From the NCBI RefSeq assembly GCF_011762485.1, contig NZ_JAAKGI010000037.1, forward strand, positions 9,075-73,074: a stretch of 64,000 bases of DNA, written 5' to 3'. The stretch comes from Yeosuana marina (lineage in GTDB: Bacteria; Bacteroidota; Bacteroidia; Flavobacteriales; Flavobacteriaceae). Every line of letters starts with the position of its first letter. Within the stretch, counting starts at the first letter, position 1. Below, piece by piece: positions 51,685 to 59,864 of this stretch. A program made the position numbers and the translations under genes. Below the pieces are notes generated by a model that did no database searches, was not told the DNA's origin, and saw only the letters and a list, made by a program, of their open reading frames with translations.

Positions 51685-52434
51685 ATGCTAGCAACTATTC
51701 AATACAATTCAAAAAAACTTAAAATAGACTTATCAAAACCTATTGATATTTCAATTCCACTAAGAGCATCAAAAAGTAATGTTAACGCTTGGTATATTGA
51801 AGAACCTAAAATTGAACCTGTTAAAGATGGTGAGTGGGTAGCTAGCGTGTTAGAAGGCGCGAGTATAAATTTTAATAATATATATTTTAACCCTCACGGT
51901 CATGGTACGCATACCGAATGTGCTGGTCATATTACAAAAGAGGTGCACTCTATTAATCAGAATCTAAAACAGTTTTTCTTTTTAGCTGAAGTGATTACCG
52001 TAGCTCCAGAGAATCTTAATGGTGATTTTGTCATTTCAAAGAAGCAAATTCAATACGCTATTGGAAATAAAAAAAGAGATGCTGTTGTAATCCGAACTAT
52101 TCCCAATACAAAAGATAAATTAACAAAACAATATTCACACACTAACCCGCCTTATTTATTAGAAGATGCTGCCGAATATTTAAGAAAAAAAGACATTAAA
52201 CATTTGCTCATAGATTTGCCTAGTGTTGATAAAGAAAAAGATGACGGAGAATTATTAGCGCATCATATCTTTTGGAATACCAAAGGAAAATTAAGACTAG
52301 ATGCGACCATTACGGAGTTTATTTTTGTGCCTAATACGGTTATTGATGGCACCTATTTTTTAAATTTACAAATTGCACCTTTTGAAAATGATGCGTCACC
52401 AAGTAAACCGGTTTTATATAAAATTATAGAATAA
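51685..52434 (+). CDS. Cyclase-family protein (kynurenine formamidase-like)
   Basis: 249 aa metal-dependent hydrolase of the cyclase/KynB family. The metal motif PHGHGTHTECAGHI (about residues 72-85) and the HHIFWN segment near 192 are typical. The natural substrate could be N-formylkynurenine, but no other tryptophan-degradation gene is nearby. The ATG lies 3 bases after the right inverted repeat of the GIY-YIG cassette, so its original upstream region was probably the end of hemW. It overlaps the next gene by one base. Confidence 0.82.
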   Translation: MLATIQYNSKKLKIDLSKPIDISIPLRASKSNVNAWYIEEPKIEPVKDGEWVASVLEGASINFNNIYFNPHGHGTHTECAGHITKEVHSINQNLKQFFFLAEVITVAPENLNGDFVISKKQIQYAIGNKKRDAVVIRTIPNTKDKLTKQYSHTNPPYLLEDAAEYLRKKDIKHLLIDLPSVDKEKDDGELLAHHIFWNTKGKLRLDATITEFIFVPNTVIDGTYFLNLQIAPFENDASPSKPVLYKIIE

Positions 52435-52787
52435 TGAAATCGACTTTAAAACTAGAGGAGTTATTGATGTTTGTTTTAGGGGTTCTCGCCTTTAACCAAT
52501 TAAATTTTGCTTGGTGGTGGTTTTTAGTGCTATTTCTTGTTCCAGATATTAGTATGTTAGGATATTTAATAAATCCGAAATTTGGAGCAATAACATATAA
52601 CTTGTTTCATCATAAAGGAATTGCAATACTGTTATATGTTCTGGGTGTTCTTTTTAAAATGGAAGTTATAGAGCTCATTGGAGTTATCTTATTTTCTCAT
52701 GCCAGTTTTGATAGAATATTGGGTTACGGATTAAAATATAGTACATCATTTCATGATACACACTTAGGTAAAATAGGGAATAAGTGA
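52434..52787 (+). CDS. DUF4260-family membrane protein
   Basis: 117 aa. Hydrophobic helices are near residues 9-23, 26-44, 58-75 and 79-95. The pattern LNFAWWWFLVLFLVPDISMLGYLINPKFGAITYN and HHKGIAI is as in DUF4260. Function unknown. Start and stop overlap both neighbours (TAATG before, GTGA after), so it belongs to a tight operon of small genes from 51685 to 53544. Confidence 0.82.
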   Translation: MKSTLKLEELLMFVLGVLAFNQLNFAWWWFLVLFLVPDISMLGYLINPKFGAITYNLFHHKGIAILLYVLGVLFKMEVIELIGVILFSHASFDRILGYGLKYSTSFHDTHLGKIGNK

Positions 52788-53185
52788 TAGAAATTTCAAC
52801 AGATAAAAGCAGGCTTCAAATAGATGTTGTCCATCAATTTTTAACCACTTCCTATTGGGCAAAAGGAAGAACGCTTGAAGAAGTAAAAAACACAATTAAG
52901 CATTGTATGTGTTTTGGGGTTTATTTAGAAGATAAACAAATTGGATTTGCTCGCGTGGTAACAGATTACACGGTTTTTGCTTATCTTATGGATGTGTTTA
53001 TCTTGCCTAAATATCAAGGGAATGGCTATTCAAAACAATTAATGAAAATCATAAACGAAGAACCAAAACTAAAATCATGCAAAGTTTGGATGCTTAAAAC
53101 ATCAGATGCTCACAAATTGTATAAAAAGTTTGGGTATTCAGAATTGAAACATCCAGAAAAGGTAATGGAACGTCTGTTAAAATGA
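52784..53185 (+). CDS. GNAT-family N-acetyltransferase
   Basis: 133 aa. The acetyl-CoA-binding segment is VFILPKYQGNGYSKQLMKII (R/Q-x-x-G-x-G/A variant) around residues 72-92; YKKFGYSELKHPEKVMERL is the usual C-terminal part. The start codon is GTG within the overlap GTGA with the preceding gene. The substrate is unknown. Confidence 0.88.
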   Translation: MIEISTDKSRLQIDVVHQFLTTSYWAKGRTLEEVKNTIKHCMCFGVYLEDKQIGFARVVTDYTVFAYLMDVFILPKYQGNGYSKQLMKIINEEPKLKSCKVWMLKTSDAHKLYKKFGYSELKHPEKVMERLLK

Positions 53186-53544
53186 ACATAGAACAACTCC
53201 GAGATTACTGTTTAAAAAAGAAAGGTGTTACTGAAGATTTTCCTTTTGATGCAGATACATTAGTGTTTAAAGTATTGGGCAAAATGTTTGCACTGTTTCC
53301 ACTTGAAAAATGGGAAGCTGGAGAAGGATGGGTTAACTTGAAATGCGACCCAGAATATGCACTAGAATTGAGAGCAGGATATGAATCGATTCGACCCGGT
53401 TGGCATATGAGTAAAGCAAACTGGAATTCGGTTTTAATTTATAAAGGAGAATTATCACCAAAGTTTGTACTAGAACTTATAGACCATAGCTATGACATGG
53501 TTATTAAAACCATGCCTAAAAAACTCCGCGACCAGTTATTATAA
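53182..53544 (+). CDS. MmcQ/YjbR-family DNA-binding-like protein
   Basis: 120 aa. CLKKKGVTEDFPFDADTLVFKVLGKMFALFPLE and NLKCDPEYALELRAGYESIRPGWHMSKANWNSV are hallmarks of the MmcQ/YjbR (DUF419) family with a CyaY-like fold. It overlaps the acetyltransferase gene by 4 nt and ends the operon. The cellular role of this family is poorly known. Confidence 0.88.
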   Translation: MNIEQLRDYCLKKKGVTEDFPFDADTLVFKVLGKMFALFPLEKWEAGEGWVNLKCDPEYALELRAGYESIRPGWHMSKANWNSVLIYKGELSPKFVLELIDHSYDMVIKTMPKKLRDQLL

Positions 53545-53706
53545 TTTGAAAAAAACTGCTCAAATTAAAATAAGTCATATTTTTTTGTATATTTAGAAAT
53601 CTATTCTCCTGATTTTAATTGAATTAATAGCGTAGCAAAGATTTTCCCAAATCTTAAAAGAGTATTTAATTTTAATCAATTTATAACCTTTAATTTTTAA
53701 TAAATT

Positions 53707-54534
53707 ATGAAAACAACCAACCGTTTTTTTACTGCTTTGGCAGCAATGCTTTTATTTTTTAGCACGTCAACAATGTTAGCTCAAGAAGAGCAAAAAGGAC
53801 CTCAGTACATGACTGCAACCACCATGCATTGGAATATGGATTATGAAGATTTTGATATGGATACTTGGAAATCTGTAGAAAAAGAATATCTTGATAAAGT
53901 TACAAAAAAGAATGAATATCTTTTGGGTTCATCCTTCTATTTGCATCAAATGACACCCGACAACACAGAATTGGTTTATGTGCGAGTTTATGGATCTTGG
54001 GAAGATATTGAAAAAGCAAGTATGAGAGATGGTGAGCTAGAAAAAGAAGCTTGGCCAGATAAAGATGCGCGAGAAGCATTTTTAAAAAAGCAACAAGCAT
54101 ATTATTCTCATGACCATTCAGATGAAATTTACTATACCTTACCTTGGGTAAAACAAGTACCAGCAGATAATAACAAAGATATGATTTGTTATGTTCGTAA
54201 AACACATTTTGCTTATCCTGAGGATGGGAGTAATGATGAAATAGGAAAACTAATGAGTGAAAATTTCGATGCCTATGTTAAGAACAATCCCTTAATCAAA
54301 GGATATTATCCTAACAGACATGCTTGGGGTAGTGATGGCACCGAAATGATGGAAGGGTTTTTCTTAGATTCTATGGCGGATTTAGAAAAAATGTTTGACG
54401 GGCTTGATGATCTTGCTAAAAAAGCATGGCCAGATGAAGCAACAAGAAAAGCTAGAGGAGAGAAGCTGGGCAAATATTTTACAGGCGTTCATGGAGATGC
54501 AGTTTACAAGTATATTGCAGCACTTTCTAAATAA
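53707..54534 (+). CDS. Secreted hypothetical protein with two similar domains
   Basis: 275 aa. A signal peptide (about residues 1-26, ending MLAQ) is followed by two related halves: the first (about 35-145) contains WEDIEKASMRDGELEKEAWPDKDAREAF, the second (about 160-275) contains MADLEKMFDGLDDLAKKAWPDEATRKAR. The repeated AWPD signature indicates internal duplication. The halves look like dimeric alpha-beta barrel units, but I cannot name a family. It is monocistronic with its own terminator. The interval 53545-53706 shows no gene. Confidence 0.6.
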   Translation: MKTTNRFFTALAAMLLFFSTSTMLAQEEQKGPQYMTATTMHWNMDYEDFDMDTWKSVEKEYLDKVTKKNEYLLGSSFYLHQMTPDNTELVYVRVYGSWEDIEKASMRDGELEKEAWPDKDAREAFLKKQQAYYSHDHSDEIYYTLPWVKQVPADNNKDMICYVRKTHFAYPEDGSNDEIGKLMSENFDAYVKNNPLIKGYYPNRHAWGSDGTEMMEGFFLDSMADLEKMFDGLDDLAKKAWPDEATRKARGEKLGKYFTGVHGDAVYKYIAALSK

Positions 54535-54550
54535 TTAAATAGAACCTCAT

Positions 54551-54578
54551 AAAAAGGCGCCAATTAGGCGCCTTTTTT
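54551..54578 (+). terminator. Rho-independent terminator
   Basis: Perfect 11-bp stem AAAAAGGCGCC / GGCGCCTTTTT (54551-54561 and 54567-54577) with a 5-nt loop. It lies 16 bases after the stop of the two-domain secreted protein gene. Confidence 0.9.
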
Positions 54579-54652
54579 ATTTACTAGTATATATAAATCT
54601 TTCTTGTACAAACTCGTATTAAAGTGTAATATTGCAAAACTAAAATTTAAAA

Positions 54653-55231
54653 ATGAGCATACTTAATACATTACAAGAAAGAAGCAATACCACTTGCGAA
54701 CTTTGTACTTCAACCGAAGATTTAAAACAATATACCATTCCACCATCATTAAACGAAAGTGTAGATAATAGTCTGCTGGTTTGTTCTAAGTGTTTAAATC
54801 AAATTGAAGGTAATGTAGATATGGATGCAAACCATTGGCGTTGTTTAAACGATAGTATGTGGAGTGAGTTTGTGGCTGTGCAGATTATGGCTTGGAGAAT
54901 GCTTCAACGATTACGTAATGAAGGCTGGCCAAAAGATTTGTTGGATATGATGTATCTTGACGATGAGGCTCTGGCATTAGCAAGAGCAACAGGCGAGCAT
55001 GAAGACGAATCCAATAAAATTATTCACAGAGATGTTAATGGTGTTATTTTAGAAGTAGGAGATTCGGTCGTTTTGGTAAAAGATTTAAAAGTTAAAGGCT
55101 CTAGTATGGTTGCCAAACAAGGCACTGCGGTTAGAAATATTCGTTTAGATCCTGAAAATGCTGAGTATATTGAAGGTAAAGTTGATGGACAACAAATAGT
55201 GATTATTACAAAGTATGTAAAGAAGACCTAA
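54653..55231 (+). CDS. PhnA/YjdM-family zinc-ribbon protein
   Basis: 192 aa. N-terminal zinc ribbon with TTCELC and LLVCSKCL Cys pairs (about residues 13-50), then the HWRCLNDSMWSEFVAVQIMAWRML segment, and a C-terminal SH3-like domain with NGVILEVGDSVVLVKDLKVKGSSM and a KQGTAVRNIRL stretch. These are characteristic of the PhnA/YjdM family. Despite the name it is not a proven phosphonatase. It converges with the AraC operon. Confidence 0.88.
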   Translation: MSILNTLQERSNTTCELCTSTEDLKQYTIPPSLNESVDNSLLVCSKCLNQIEGNVDMDANHWRCLNDSMWSEFVAVQIMAWRMLQRLRNEGWPKDLLDMMYLDDEALALARATGEHEDESNKIIHRDVNGVILEVGDSVVLVKDLKVKGSSMVAKQGTAVRNIRLDPENAEYIEGKVDGQQIVIITKYVKKT

Positions 55232-55381
55232 TTAGTTAGTGTCATCATCTTTGTTCTTTTTAAAAAGTCCAAATCCAAAAGGCAAAATTAAAAACAGAAA
55301 GAAAAACTTTCCAGTAATAAGACCAAACAAAGTAATCAAAAGTGCTATTCCTAAAATAAGATAAAGGTATTTTGGTTTCAT
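55232..55381 (-). CDS. Small 49-aa membrane protein downstream of the AraC regulator
   Basis: MKPKYLYLILGIALLITLFG, then LITGKFFFLFLILPFGFGLF and KKNKDDDTN: two membrane helices with a cytoplasmic-type charged tail. Its ATG lies one base from the stop of the AraC-family gene, so it is probably co-transcribed with that gene. It ends directly against the phnA stop. The family is not recognised. Confidence 0.65.
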   Translation of the reverse strand: MKPKYLYLILGIALLITLFGLITGKFFFLFLILPFGFGLFKKNKDDDTN

Positions 55382-55382
55382 T

Positions 55383-56228
55383 TTAAAGATTGTTTTTTCG
55401 GTATTGATTAGGCGATATATTTTTTAAAATTTTAAACTGCCTATTAAAGTTAGAAATATTTTTAAACCCCGACTTATAGGCAATATCAGCAATAGCTAAA
55501 TCTGTTTCGTCTGTTAATAGTTTAGTGGCATGTTCAATACGTAATTCATTTAAAAATCTAAAATACGTTTTGTTGGTGCGTTTTTTAAAATATTTGCAGA
55601 ACGCATTTTTTGTCATCGTAGCAACGTCCGAAATAGTTTCAAGAGAAATATCTTTATGAAAATGCGTCATGGTATAATCAAAAATATCTTGCATTCGTTT
55701 TCCTTCTATTTCAGAATATTTTTTTTCATAAACAAAAGACGATAAACTTTTATAATTACTCTGTGATGCTTTTTTTAGTAGTTCTAATAAAATCAAAAAG
55801 CGTGATAATTTAGACGCTTTTTCTAGTTGATAAAAAAGAGCAATCATTTGTTTTTTTGATGAGCTTACTTTAAAACCACGGGATGCTCTTTTAAAAAAGG
55901 GAGAGAGTTCTCTAAGTTCTTCTAGCTTAAAAAAATCAGATCCAAAAGAATCCTTGGCAAAAAAAAGCGTTATCATATGAGACTTTTTGGATTTGCTAGG
56001 ATTACTTTTAAATACATGAGGCAGGTTACTTCCAAAAACAATAATATCTTCACTTTCGTAATGATTAACCTTATCGCCAACAATCAAAGTGCCTTCGCCT
56101 TCAACAATTAAGCTAAGTTGAATTTCTTCATGCTGATGTAATTTATCATAAAAAACAGTATCTAAATCTACTTGATAAACAAGCGCATCTCGCAATGGTT
56201 TTGGAATCTTAAAAGGAAGTATTTTCAT
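55383..56228 (-). CDS. AraC-family transcriptional regulator
   Basis: 281 aa. N-terminal cupin (about residues 20-100: HEEIQLSLIVEGEGTLIVGDKVNHYESEDIIVFGSNLPHVF) for ligand binding and a C-terminal AraC double HTH (about 185-281: ISLETISDVATMTKNAFCKYFKKRTNKTYFRFLNELRI, then TDLAIADIAYKSGFKNISNFNRQFKILKNISPNQYR). It is divergent from the hydroxyproline degradation operon and therefore its likely activator. A TAAATTTG element on the minus strand (56237-56244) lies very near its ATG. Confidence 0.9.
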   Translation of the reverse strand: MKILPFKIPKPLRDALVYQVDLDTVFYDKLHQHEEIQLSLIVEGEGTLIVGDKVNHYESEDIIVFGSNLPHVFKSNPSKSKKSHMITLFFAKDSFGSDFFKLEELRELSPFFKRASRGFKVSSSKKQMIALFYQLEKASKLSRFLILLELLKKASQSNYKSLSSFVYEKKYSEIEGKRMQDIFDYTMTHFHKDISLETISDVATMTKNAFCKYFKKRTNKTYFRFLNELRIEHATKLLTDETDLAIADIAYKSGFKNISNFNRQFKILKNISPNQYRKNNL

Positions 56229-56349
56229 ATATTATTCAAATTTATATAAAATAATTAAATAATGGATAATATAGTATTAAAACAGGATAAAAAGTTATAG
56301 TGAATAATTGGTCGTTATTAGTAATTTTAACTTGAAAAAAATTAAAAAT

Positions 56350-57267
56350 ATGAGCATAATATGGAAAGGCGTCATGCCAGCAGTAACAACACAGTTCACA
56401 GCTAGTGATGAATTGGATTTAGAATTATTTAAAGTGAATATACAAGCACAATTAAATGCAGGTGTTCATGGTCTTGTTTTAGGAGGAACGCTTGGTGAAG
56501 CAAGTACTTTAAGCGACGATGAACGACGTATTTTAACTAGAGAAACTGTAAAGTTTGTAAATGGCAAGGTGCCTGTGCTTATGAATATTGCTGAGCAAAC
56601 AACAAAGGCTGCTATAAACTTGGCTAAAACAGCTCAAGAGGATGGTGCAGAAGGTCTTATGATGTTGCCGCCTATGCGTTATAGTGCGAGTGATGCTGAG
56701 GTGGTTGAGTATTTTAAGGCAGTAGCAAACAGCACGTCTTTGCCTATCATGATTTATAATAACCCTGTTGATTATAAAATTGAAGTCACTTTAGAGATGT
56801 TTGCAGCTTTGTTAGACGATTGTCCAAACGTACAAGCCGTGAAAGAATCAACACGAGATACCACTAATATTACCAGAATTAAAAATAAATTTGGAGATCG
56901 GCTTGCTATTATGACAGGTGTTGATACTCTGGCTTTAGAAAGTTTACTCATAGGCGCTGACGGTTGGGTAGCAGGTTTGGTAGATGCATTTCCCGCAGAA
57001 ACAGTTGCTATTTATGAGCTTCAAAAAGCAGGAAGAATACAAGAGGCTTTAGAAATTTATCGATGGTTTATGCCGTTGCTAGAGTTAGATATAAACCCTA
57101 AATTAGTTCAATACATCAAACTCGCTTCGGTGTTTACCGGAATAGGTTCTGAATATGTGAGGGCACCGAGATTAGTATTGGAAGGAGATGAACGAAAAAC
57201 TATTATCAAAATTATTGAAGATGCTTTAAAGACGAGACCAACGTTGCCAGACTATAAAAACATATAA
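56350..57267 (+). CDS. DHDPS/NAL-family lyase, probable pyrroline-4-hydroxy-2-carboxylate deaminase
   Basis: 305 aa from the ATG at 56350; a TTG further upstream (56308) is rejected because MSIIWKGVMPAVTTQF is the normal family start. Class I aldolase-like barrel: GGTLGEASTLSDDE, IMIYNNPVDYKIE (Tyr) and VQAVKESTRDTTN with the Schiff-base Lys. In this operon it most likely converts delta-1-pyrroline-4-hydroxy-2-carboxylate to 2-oxoglutarate semialdehyde. A true DapA is less likely because of the neighbours. First gene of the operon, 121 bp from the divergent regulator. Confidence 0.85.
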   Translation: MSIIWKGVMPAVTTQFTASDELDLELFKVNIQAQLNAGVHGLVLGGTLGEASTLSDDERRILTRETVKFVNGKVPVLMNIAEQTTKAAINLAKTAQEDGAEGLMMLPPMRYSASDAEVVEYFKAVANSTSLPIMIYNNPVDYKIEVTLEMFAALLDDCPNVQAVKESTRDTTNITRIKNKFGDRLAIMTGVDTLALESLLIGADGWVAGLVDAFPAETVAIYELQKAGRIQEALEIYRWFMPLLELDINPKLVQYIKLASVFTGIGSEYVRAPRLVLEGDERKTIIKIIEDALKTRPTLPDYKNI

Positions 57268-57268
57268 T

Positions 57269-58849
57269 ATGATATTTGGAAAAAACCACATAGGGAATCA
57301 ACAATCAGCACAAGGAAGTAAAACCTATAAAACATTCAACCCTCAATTAAATATTGAAAATGAAACAGTGTTTACTGAAGCAACATCTCAAGAAATTGAC
57401 GATGCTGTTCAGTTGGCATCTAAAGCCTTTAAAACATATAGAAGTATTTCAGGAGAAAAAAAAGCAAAGTTTTTAAATGCCATTGCAGACGAAATTTTGG
57501 CTTTAGACGATGAACTTATTAAAACCTATTGTTTAGAGTCTGGCTTGCCTGAAGGTAGAGCCAAAGGTGAGCGTGGACGAACGGTTTTTCAATTACGGTC
57601 ATTTGCAGAATTGGTTCAAGAAGGTTCTTGGGTTGAAGCGTCTATTGATACAGCACAACCAAACAGAGAGCCTTTGCCAAAGCCAGATTTACGAAAACTA
57701 TTAATTCCAATCGGACCAGTAGTAGTATTTGGGGCAAGTAACTTTCCTTTGGCATATTCAACAGCAGGCGGAGATACAGCCGCAGCATTAGCAGCAGGTT
57801 GCCCTGTGATTGTAAAGTCTCATCCTATGCACGCTGGTACTGGAGAACTAGTAGCTTCGGCCATTATTAAAGCAGCTGAAAAAACGGGCATGCCAAACGG
57901 AGTGTTTTCAAATTTGAATAGTAGTGGTATTGAGGTAGGAACTCAGTTAGTAAAACATCCAGCAGTTAAAGCCGTAGGTTTTACAGGAAGTATAAATGGT
58001 GGTCGCGCTTTATATAATTTGGCGGCACAACGCGAAGAACCTATTCCTGTGTTTGCAGAAATGGGAAGTGTCAATCCGGTAGTAATATTACCAAATGCAA
58101 TAGAAAATAGAGGAGACACCTTAGCTAAAACTTATGCGGGTTCTATTACCTTAGGAACTGGTCAGTTTTGTACCAATCCAGGCTTATTGTTAGCTATTAA
58201 AAGTGAAGGCTTAACTTCTTTTATCTCTACACTAGCCAATGAAATTGTGAAGATTGAACCGTCTTGCATGTTACATCCAAACATTATTGGCGCTTATGAA
58301 AAGAAAAAGGCTAATATGGTTTCTCAAGAAGGATTACATGTCGTTGGTGATTATAATAATGATGTTCAAACTAATTATGCCAGACAGATAATCACAACAG
58401 TTGAAGGCAAAACATTTTTAGAAAATACTCAGTTACATCAAGAGGTTTTTGGTCCATTTTCTATGGTGATTCAATGCGACGATGTGAAGCAATTAGAAGC
58501 TATTATTTCTAAGTTAGAAGGGCAATTAACAGCAACTTTAATTTCGGATGATGAAGCTCAAGATTATTCACGTGTTATTTCAGAATTACAAAATAGAGTA
58601 GGGCGACTCATTTTTAATGGCGTTCCAACTGGTGTTGAGGTTTGTCCGTCAATGGTTCATGGAGGCCCTTATCCTGCGTCCACAGATAGCCGTTTTACAG
58701 CAGTAGGAGTTAATTCTATAAAACGTTGGGTACGACCTTTTAGTTATCAAGATTGGCCAGATAACTTGTTGCCAGATGAATTGAAAAATGAAAATCCTTT
58801 AGGAATTTCACGATTTGTAAATAATAAATCAACTAAAGATAAAATTTAG
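57269..58849 (+). CDS. Aldehyde dehydrogenase, probable 2-oxoglutarate semialdehyde dehydrogenase
   Basis: 526 aa NAD(P)-dependent dehydrogenase of the ALDH superfamily. Features are IPIGPVVVFGASNFPLAYSTAGGDTAAALAAGCPVIVKSHP (cofactor region), VGFTGSINGG, FAEMGSVNPV (general-base Glu) and LGTGQFCTNPGLLL (catalytic Cys near 303). This SHPMHAGTGE variant is typical of the semialdehyde dehydrogenase group used for hydroxyproline or aldarate degradation. It starts 1 base after the deaminase gene stop and would make 2-oxoglutarate. Confidence 0.88.
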   Translation: MIFGKNHIGNQQSAQGSKTYKTFNPQLNIENETVFTEATSQEIDDAVQLASKAFKTYRSISGEKKAKFLNAIADEILALDDELIKTYCLESGLPEGRAKGERGRTVFQLRSFAELVQEGSWVEASIDTAQPNREPLPKPDLRKLLIPIGPVVVFGASNFPLAYSTAGGDTAAALAAGCPVIVKSHPMHAGTGELVASAIIKAAEKTGMPNGVFSNLNSSGIEVGTQLVKHPAVKAVGFTGSINGGRALYNLAAQREEPIPVFAEMGSVNPVVILPNAIENRGDTLAKTYAGSITLGTGQFCTNPGLLLAIKSEGLTSFISTLANEIVKIEPSCMLHPNIIGAYEKKKANMVSQEGLHVVGDYNNDVQTNYARQIITTVEGKTFLENTQLHQEVFGPFSMVIQCDDVKQLEAIISKLEGQLTATLISDDEAQDYSRVISELQNRVGRLIFNGVPTGVEVCPSMVHGGPYPASTDSRFTAVGVNSIKRWVRPFSYQDWPDNLLPDELKNENPLGISRFVNNKSTKDKI

Positions 58850-58852
58850 TGA

Positions 58853-59863
58853 ATGGCTAAAAACACTTTTATCTGTATTGATGCCCATACCTGTGGTAAT
58901 CCGGTGAGGGTTATTAAAGAGGGTATTCCTAATTTAATTGGGAACAATATCAGCGAGAAGCGGCAACATTTTTTAAAGGAGTTCGACTGGATAAGAAAAG
59001 GTTTGATGTTCGAACCCAGGGGGCATGATATGATGAGTGGAAGTATGTTATTTCCTCCCGCAAGTCCTGATAATGATTTTGCTATTTTGTTTATCGAAAC
59101 TTCGGGGTGCTTACCAATGTGTGGTCATGGAACTATAGGAACTATTACTATTGCTATTGAAGAGGGCTTAATAACCCCAAAGATTCCTGGGAAAATTAGG
59201 ATGGAAGCACCAGCTGGATTGGTTGAAATAGAATATCAACAAGTAGGAGGTAAAGTTGAATGGGTAAAACTTACCAATGTAAAAAGTTACTTGGCTGCTG
59301 AAGGATTAACTATTGATTGCCCTGAATTGGGAGCGATTACTTTTGATGTTGCCTACGGCGGAAATTTTTATGCCATTGTAGATCCTCAAGAAAATTTTTT
59401 AGGAGTTCAGGCTTTTTCGGCATCACAAATTATTCAATATTCGCAAGTGGTTCGACAACGTATTAATGAAAAATATCCTGATCTATTCATACATCCAGAA
59501 GACAAAACCATTAGAGATGTATCGCATATGCTTTGGACAGGAACTCCCATAGATCCAACATCATCAGGCAGAAATGCCGTGTTTTATGGTGATAAAGCTA
59601 TTGATAGAAGTCCTTGCGGCACAGGAACATCAGCTCGATTGGCACAATTGTATGCCAAAGGAAAATTGAAAATAGGAGAGGATTTTATACATGAAAGCTT
59701 TATTGGTAGTAAATTTATAGGTAGAGTAGAGAAAGAGACCACATTACATGGAGAGTTAGCAATTATTCCAAGCATTAAGGGGTGGGCAAAAATTTATGGA
59801 CACAATACCATCACTATTGATGATGAAGATGATCCTTATGCGCATGGTTTTCAAGTCATTTAA
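58853..59863 (+). CDS. 4-hydroxyproline epimerase (proline racemase family)
   Basis: 336 aa. Interconverts trans-4-hydroxy-L-proline and cis-4-hydroxy-D-proline. The first catalytic Cys lies in TSGCLPMCGHGTIGT (about residue 88), the second in IDRSPCGTGTSARLAQLYAKG (about 252). Both are Cys, so it is an active racemase or epimerase rather than the 3-Hyp dehydratase, where the first is Ser. IDAHTCGNPVRV and FEPRGHDMMSGSMLFPP are typical. It lies 3 bases after the dehydrogenase gene and 1 base before the oxidase gene. Confidence 0.9.
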   Translation: MAKNTFICIDAHTCGNPVRVIKEGIPNLIGNNISEKRQHFLKEFDWIRKGLMFEPRGHDMMSGSMLFPPASPDNDFAILFIETSGCLPMCGHGTIGTITIAIEEGLITPKIPGKIRMEAPAGLVEIEYQQVGGKVEWVKLTNVKSYLAAEGLTIDCPELGAITFDVAYGGNFYAIVDPQENFLGVQAFSASQIIQYSQVVRQRINEKYPDLFIHPEDKTIRDVSHMLWTGTPIDPTSSGRNAVFYGDKAIDRSPCGTGTSARLAQLYAKGKLKIGEDFIHESFIGSKFIGRVEKETTLHGELAIIPSIKGWAKIYGHNTITIDDEDDPYAHGFQVI

Positions 59864-59864
59864 T

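Noticed and set aside
59796..59864. Extended N-terminus of the FAD oxidoreductase gene
   Set aside because: The extra 23 residues overlap the epimerase gene and are out of keeping with the flavoprotein family, which starts at MSKNVIIIGGG.
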